Assembly (NCBI GenBank): GCA_963815355.1
Contig: CAWFGJ010000012.1
Location: forward strand, 148,275-212,274
DNA length: 64,000 nt
Source of the DNA: JAPUEK01 sp963815355
GTDB lineage: Bacteria; Pseudomonadota; Alphaproteobacteria; Rhodobacterales; Rhodobacteraceae
Direction of reading: 5' to 3'
Below are positions 61,325 to 64,000 of the stretch, piece by piece. The position numbers and the translations under genes are program-made. Numbering within the stretch: the stretch's first letter is position 1; each line of letters starts with the position of its first letter. The notes under the pieces were generated by a model that saw only the letters and a list, made by a program, of their open reading frames with translations, ran no database searches and had not been told where the DNA came from.

Positions 61325-64000
61325 TCATAGCTCTTCCACCAACACCACGCCCTGCATCGACTTGATTGCACCCTTGATCTGCGGGGTGATCGGATAGGGT
61401 TGAGGCAAGATCAGATCAATCTCGCGCCCCTGATCGTCGGCCACGCAGAGCGTGATTCGCGCGCGATTGCGCCCCTCGACCTTGGCCAGCAGTGCGGCAA
61501 GCGACCCCAACGCCTCAGACCTGTTCAGATGGATACGCAGATCCGCCGCCCCTGCCTGATCGGCCACCGCATCAATCGGCTGCACCCCATTGGCCAACAG
61601 TTTGACCCCGTCGCCATCCGGATCGGCCTTGACCGTCAAGACGACGTTCTTGCCCGGCTCCAGATGATCCCGCGCCGCCTCCAGCGTGTCGGAAAACACC
61701 GTCACCTCATACAGCCCCGTCGGGTCCGACAATTGCACAAAGGCAAAGCGATTGCCCCGCGCCGATTTGCGTTCTTGTTTGCTGCTGACCGATCCGGCGA
61801 TCTTGGCGATCAGCGGACCGCGCTCGGACAAGGCGATGATCTCGGCCAGTGTCTTGACGTCCTTGCGGCGCAGGGCGGTCATGTAATCGTCCAAAGGGTG
61901 CCCGGACAGATAGAACCCCACCGCCTGATGCTCATGCGCCAGACGCTCCACCGGCAGCCAGTCATCACGGAACGGCAAGCGCGGCTCTGGAATATCCGCG
62001 CCACTTTCGCCAAACAGCGACACCTGAGACGACCCCTTCGCGTCATGGATCGCGGCGGAAAAGCCCACCAACGGGTCCAGCGCCTCAAAGACCCGCGCGC
62101 GGTTGGGGTCCAACTGGTCAAAGGCGCCGGCCCTTGCCAGCATCTCCAACGGCCGCTTGCCCACCCGCTTCAGGTCCACCCGCCGCGCGAAATCGAACAG
62201 CGTGGCAAAGGGCTTGTCGCCGCGCGCCTCAACGATCAGCCGCATCGCATCCACGCCGACATTCTTCAGCGCGCCAAGGGCATAAACCAACTGCCCCTCA
62301 CGCACGGTAAACTTCGCCAAAGACGCATTCACACAGGGGGCAATCGTCTTGATGCCCAACTTGTCGACTTCGCGCTTATAGACCGCCAGCTTATCGGTCA
62401 GATGCAGGTCGCAGTTCATCACCGCGGCCATGAATTCGACGGGGTAATTGGCCTTCAGATAGGCGGTTTGATAGCTGACCACCGCATAGGCCGCCGCGTG
62501 GGATTTGTTGAACCCGTAGTTGGCGAATTTCTCCAGCAGGTCAAAGACCTCACCCGCTTTTTGCTTGGGCACGCCGTGGGTGGCCGCAGCCCCTTCGACG
62601 AACTTTGGCCGCTCCTTGGCCATTTCCTCGGCGATCTTCTTACCCATCGCGCGGCGCAAAAGGTCAGCGCCGCCCAGCGAATAACCCGCCATGACCTGCG
62701 CAATCTGCATCACCTGTTCCTGATACACGATGATGCCCTGCGTCTCGGCCAGAATATGGTCAATCGTCGGGTGGATCGATTCCAGATCGCGCTGGCCGTT
62801 CTTGACCTCGCAATAGGTCGGGATGTTCTCCATCGGGCCGGGACGATAAAGCGCCACAAGGGCCACGATATCCTCAATGCAGGTGGGCTTCATGCGCCGC
62901 AGCGCATCCATCATGCCGCTGCTTTCCACCTGAAACACCGCCACGGTCTTTGCCGCGGCATAAAGCTCATAGGTCGGCTTGTCGTCCAAGGGGATCAGGC
63001 TGATGTCCACCACCACCCCGCGCAGCTTCAACAGGTCCAGCGCGTTCTGAATGACCGTCAGCGTTTTCAGACCCAGAAAGTCGAACTTCACCAGACCCGC
63101 CGCTTCAACCCATTTCATGTTGAACTGCGTGGCCGGCATGTCCGAGCGCGGATCCTGATACAGCGGCACCAGCGCATCCAGCGGCCGATCCCCGATCACC
63201 ACCCCCGCCGCGTGGGTCGACGCGTTGCGGTACAACCCCTCAATCTGCTCGGCATAGTTCAACAGACGGCCCACGACCTCTTCCTTGGCCGCCTCGCGCA
63301 GACGCGGCTCATCGGCCAGCGCCTTGGTGATCGACACGGGTTTGACCCCCTCAACCGGGATCAACTTCGACAGGCGGTCCACCTGCCCATAAGACAACTG
63401 TAACACCCGCCCCACATCGCGCACCGCCGCCTTGGACAACAGCGCACCAAAGGTGATGATCTGCCCCACTTTGTCGCGGCCATAGCGCTCTTGCACGTAT
63501 TGGATCACCTCTTCCCGGCGATCCATGCAAAAGTCGATGTCAAAGTCCGGCATCGACACCCGCTCAGGGTTCAAAAACCGCTCAAACAGCAAGGCATAGC
63601 GCAACGGGTCCAGATCGGTGATGGTCAGCGCATAGGCCACTAGACTGCCCGCCCCCGACCCCCGGCCCGGCCCGACCGGAATGTCATGATCCTTGGCCCA
63701 TTTGATGAAATCCGCAACGATCAGGAAATAGCCCGGAAACCCCATCTTCTCGATGATGCTCAACTCAAAATCCAACCGCGCCTGATACTCCGCGGGCGTC
63801 ACCGCATGCGGAATGATCGCCAGCCGCGCCTGCAAGCCCGCGTTGGCCACCCGGCGCAGCTCGTTCACTTCGTCATCGGCGAACTTCGGCAAGATCGGCG
63901 CGCGCTTATAGGCCGCAAAGGCACAGCGCCGGGCAATCTCGACGGTGTTCTCCAACGCCTCCGGCAAATCGGCGAACAGCGCACACATCTCGGATTCGGA
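61325..64000 (-). CDS. dnaE: DNA polymerase III alpha subunit, C-terminal part (gene runs off the window)
   Basis: 892 codons are present; the N-terminal PHP region lies right of the window. The polymerase core has VGPGRGSGAGSLVAYAL, the catalytic acids in MPDFDIDFCMDRR, and KMG-type segments such as GKKIAEEMAKERPKFVEGAA; the helix-hairpin-helix (SLAKFTVREGQ region) and OB fold (GPLIAKIAGSVSSKQERKSA) follow. It is the replicative polymerase subunit. It ends 145 bases upstream of the DevB-like gene on the same strand, without an obvious terminator in between. Confidence 0.96.
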   Translation of the reverse strand, partial: SESEMCALFADLPEALENTVEIARRCAFAAYKRAPILPKFADDEVNELRRVANAGLQARLAIIPHAVTPAEYQARLDFELSIIEKMGFPGYFLIVADFIKWAKDHDIPVGPGRGSGAGSLVAYALTITDLDPLRYALLFERFLNPERVSMPDFDIDFCMDRREEVIQYVQERYGRDKVGQIITFGALLSKAAVRDVGRVLQLSYGQVDRLSKLIPVEGVKPVSITKALADEPRLREAAKEEVVGRLLNYAEQIEGLYRNASTHAAGVVIGDRPLDALVPLYQDPRSDMPATQFNMKWVEAAGLVKFDFLGLKTLTVIQNALDLLKLRGVVVDISLIPLDDKPTYELYAAAKTVAVFQVESSGMMDALRRMKPTCIEDIVALVALYRPGPMENIPTYCEVKNGQRDLESIHPTIDHILAETQGIIVYQEQVMQIAQVMAGYSLGGADLLRRAMGKKIAEEMAKERPKFVEGAAATHGVPKQKAGEVFDLLEKFANYGFNKSHAAAYAVVSYQTAYLKANYPVEFMAAVMNCDLHLTDKLAVYKREVDKLGIKTIAPCVNASLAKFTVREGQLVYALGALKNVGVDAMRLIVEARGDKPFATLFDFARRVDLKRVGKRPLEMLARAGAFDQLDPNRARVFEALDPLVGFSAAIHDAKGSSQVSLFGESGADIPEPRLPFRDDWLPVERLAHEHQAVGFYLSGHPLDDYMTALRRKDVKTLAEIIALSERGPLIAKIAGSVSSKQERKSARGNRFAFVQLSDPTGLYEVTVFSDTLEAARDHLEPGKNVVLTVKADPDGDGVKLLANGVQPIDAVADQAGAADLRIHLNRSEALGSLAALLAKVEGRNRARITLCVADDQGREIDLILPQPYPITPQIKGAIKSMQGVVLVEEL

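Overview
The window looks like chromosomal DNA from an alphaproteobacterium of the Rhodobacteraceae/Roseobacter group. The evidence is the ruvC-ruvA-ruvB / ybgC-tolQ-tolR-tolA-tolB-pal-cpoB-tilS order, an Irr-type Fur regulator next to fabA-fabB-fabI, a phosphatidylcholine synthase, a DUF1127 protein, and a PP2C/STAS/kinase trio resembling the RbaY/RbaV/RbaW partner switch of Rhodobacter. Most of it is G+C-rich with short gaps and many ATGA-type overlaps. No CRISPR array, insertion sequence, prophage or rRNA was seen. One tRNA (Gly, anticodon TCC) is present.

Layout. 1-9169 (minus strand): Holliday junction resolution (ruvCAB), an unknown protein, and the complete Tol-Pal envelope system, running into a truncated tilS. 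9477-18677: housekeeping genes (DUF1127, prmA, msrA, priA, DUF484, xerC, pcs, a DMT permease, ogt). 18759-28578: ileS with a candidate Ile-rich leader-peptide attenuator, a group III globin, a large DUF2339 membrane protein, a flavin monooxygenase, DUF2237, and a three-gene unit of two secreted Asp/His-rich PepSY-like proteins plus a membrane-anchored LuxR-type regulator. 28606-36437: trpB, pyrD, DUF952, a secreted 5'-nucleotidase-like protein, tRNA-Gly, fabI-fabB-fabA and irr.

36447-55000 is the most distinctive part. A five-gene surface or periplasmic polysaccharide-type operon (two DUF3131 paralogues, an acyltransferase-3, a cellulose-synthase-like GT2 and a secreted Ala/Pro/Lys repeat protein) has visibly lower G+C in its first genes. 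It lies directly downstream, on the same strand, of a PP2C-STAS-HATPase partner-switching module. Divergent from these is a response regulator/HPt pair, followed by two large hybrid histidine kinases and a single-domain response regulator. Together they look like a phosphorelay feeding a partner switch, with a glycan operon transcribed behind it.

55390-64000: a SulP-type transporter and a universal stress protein, a decayed AraC-type regulator, a DevABC-like ABC exporter, and the C-terminal three quarters of dnaE. Two genes (the GT2 and the SulP transporter) are interrupted by single-base insertions. All three insertions extend short homopolymers, so sequencing error is as likely as real decay.
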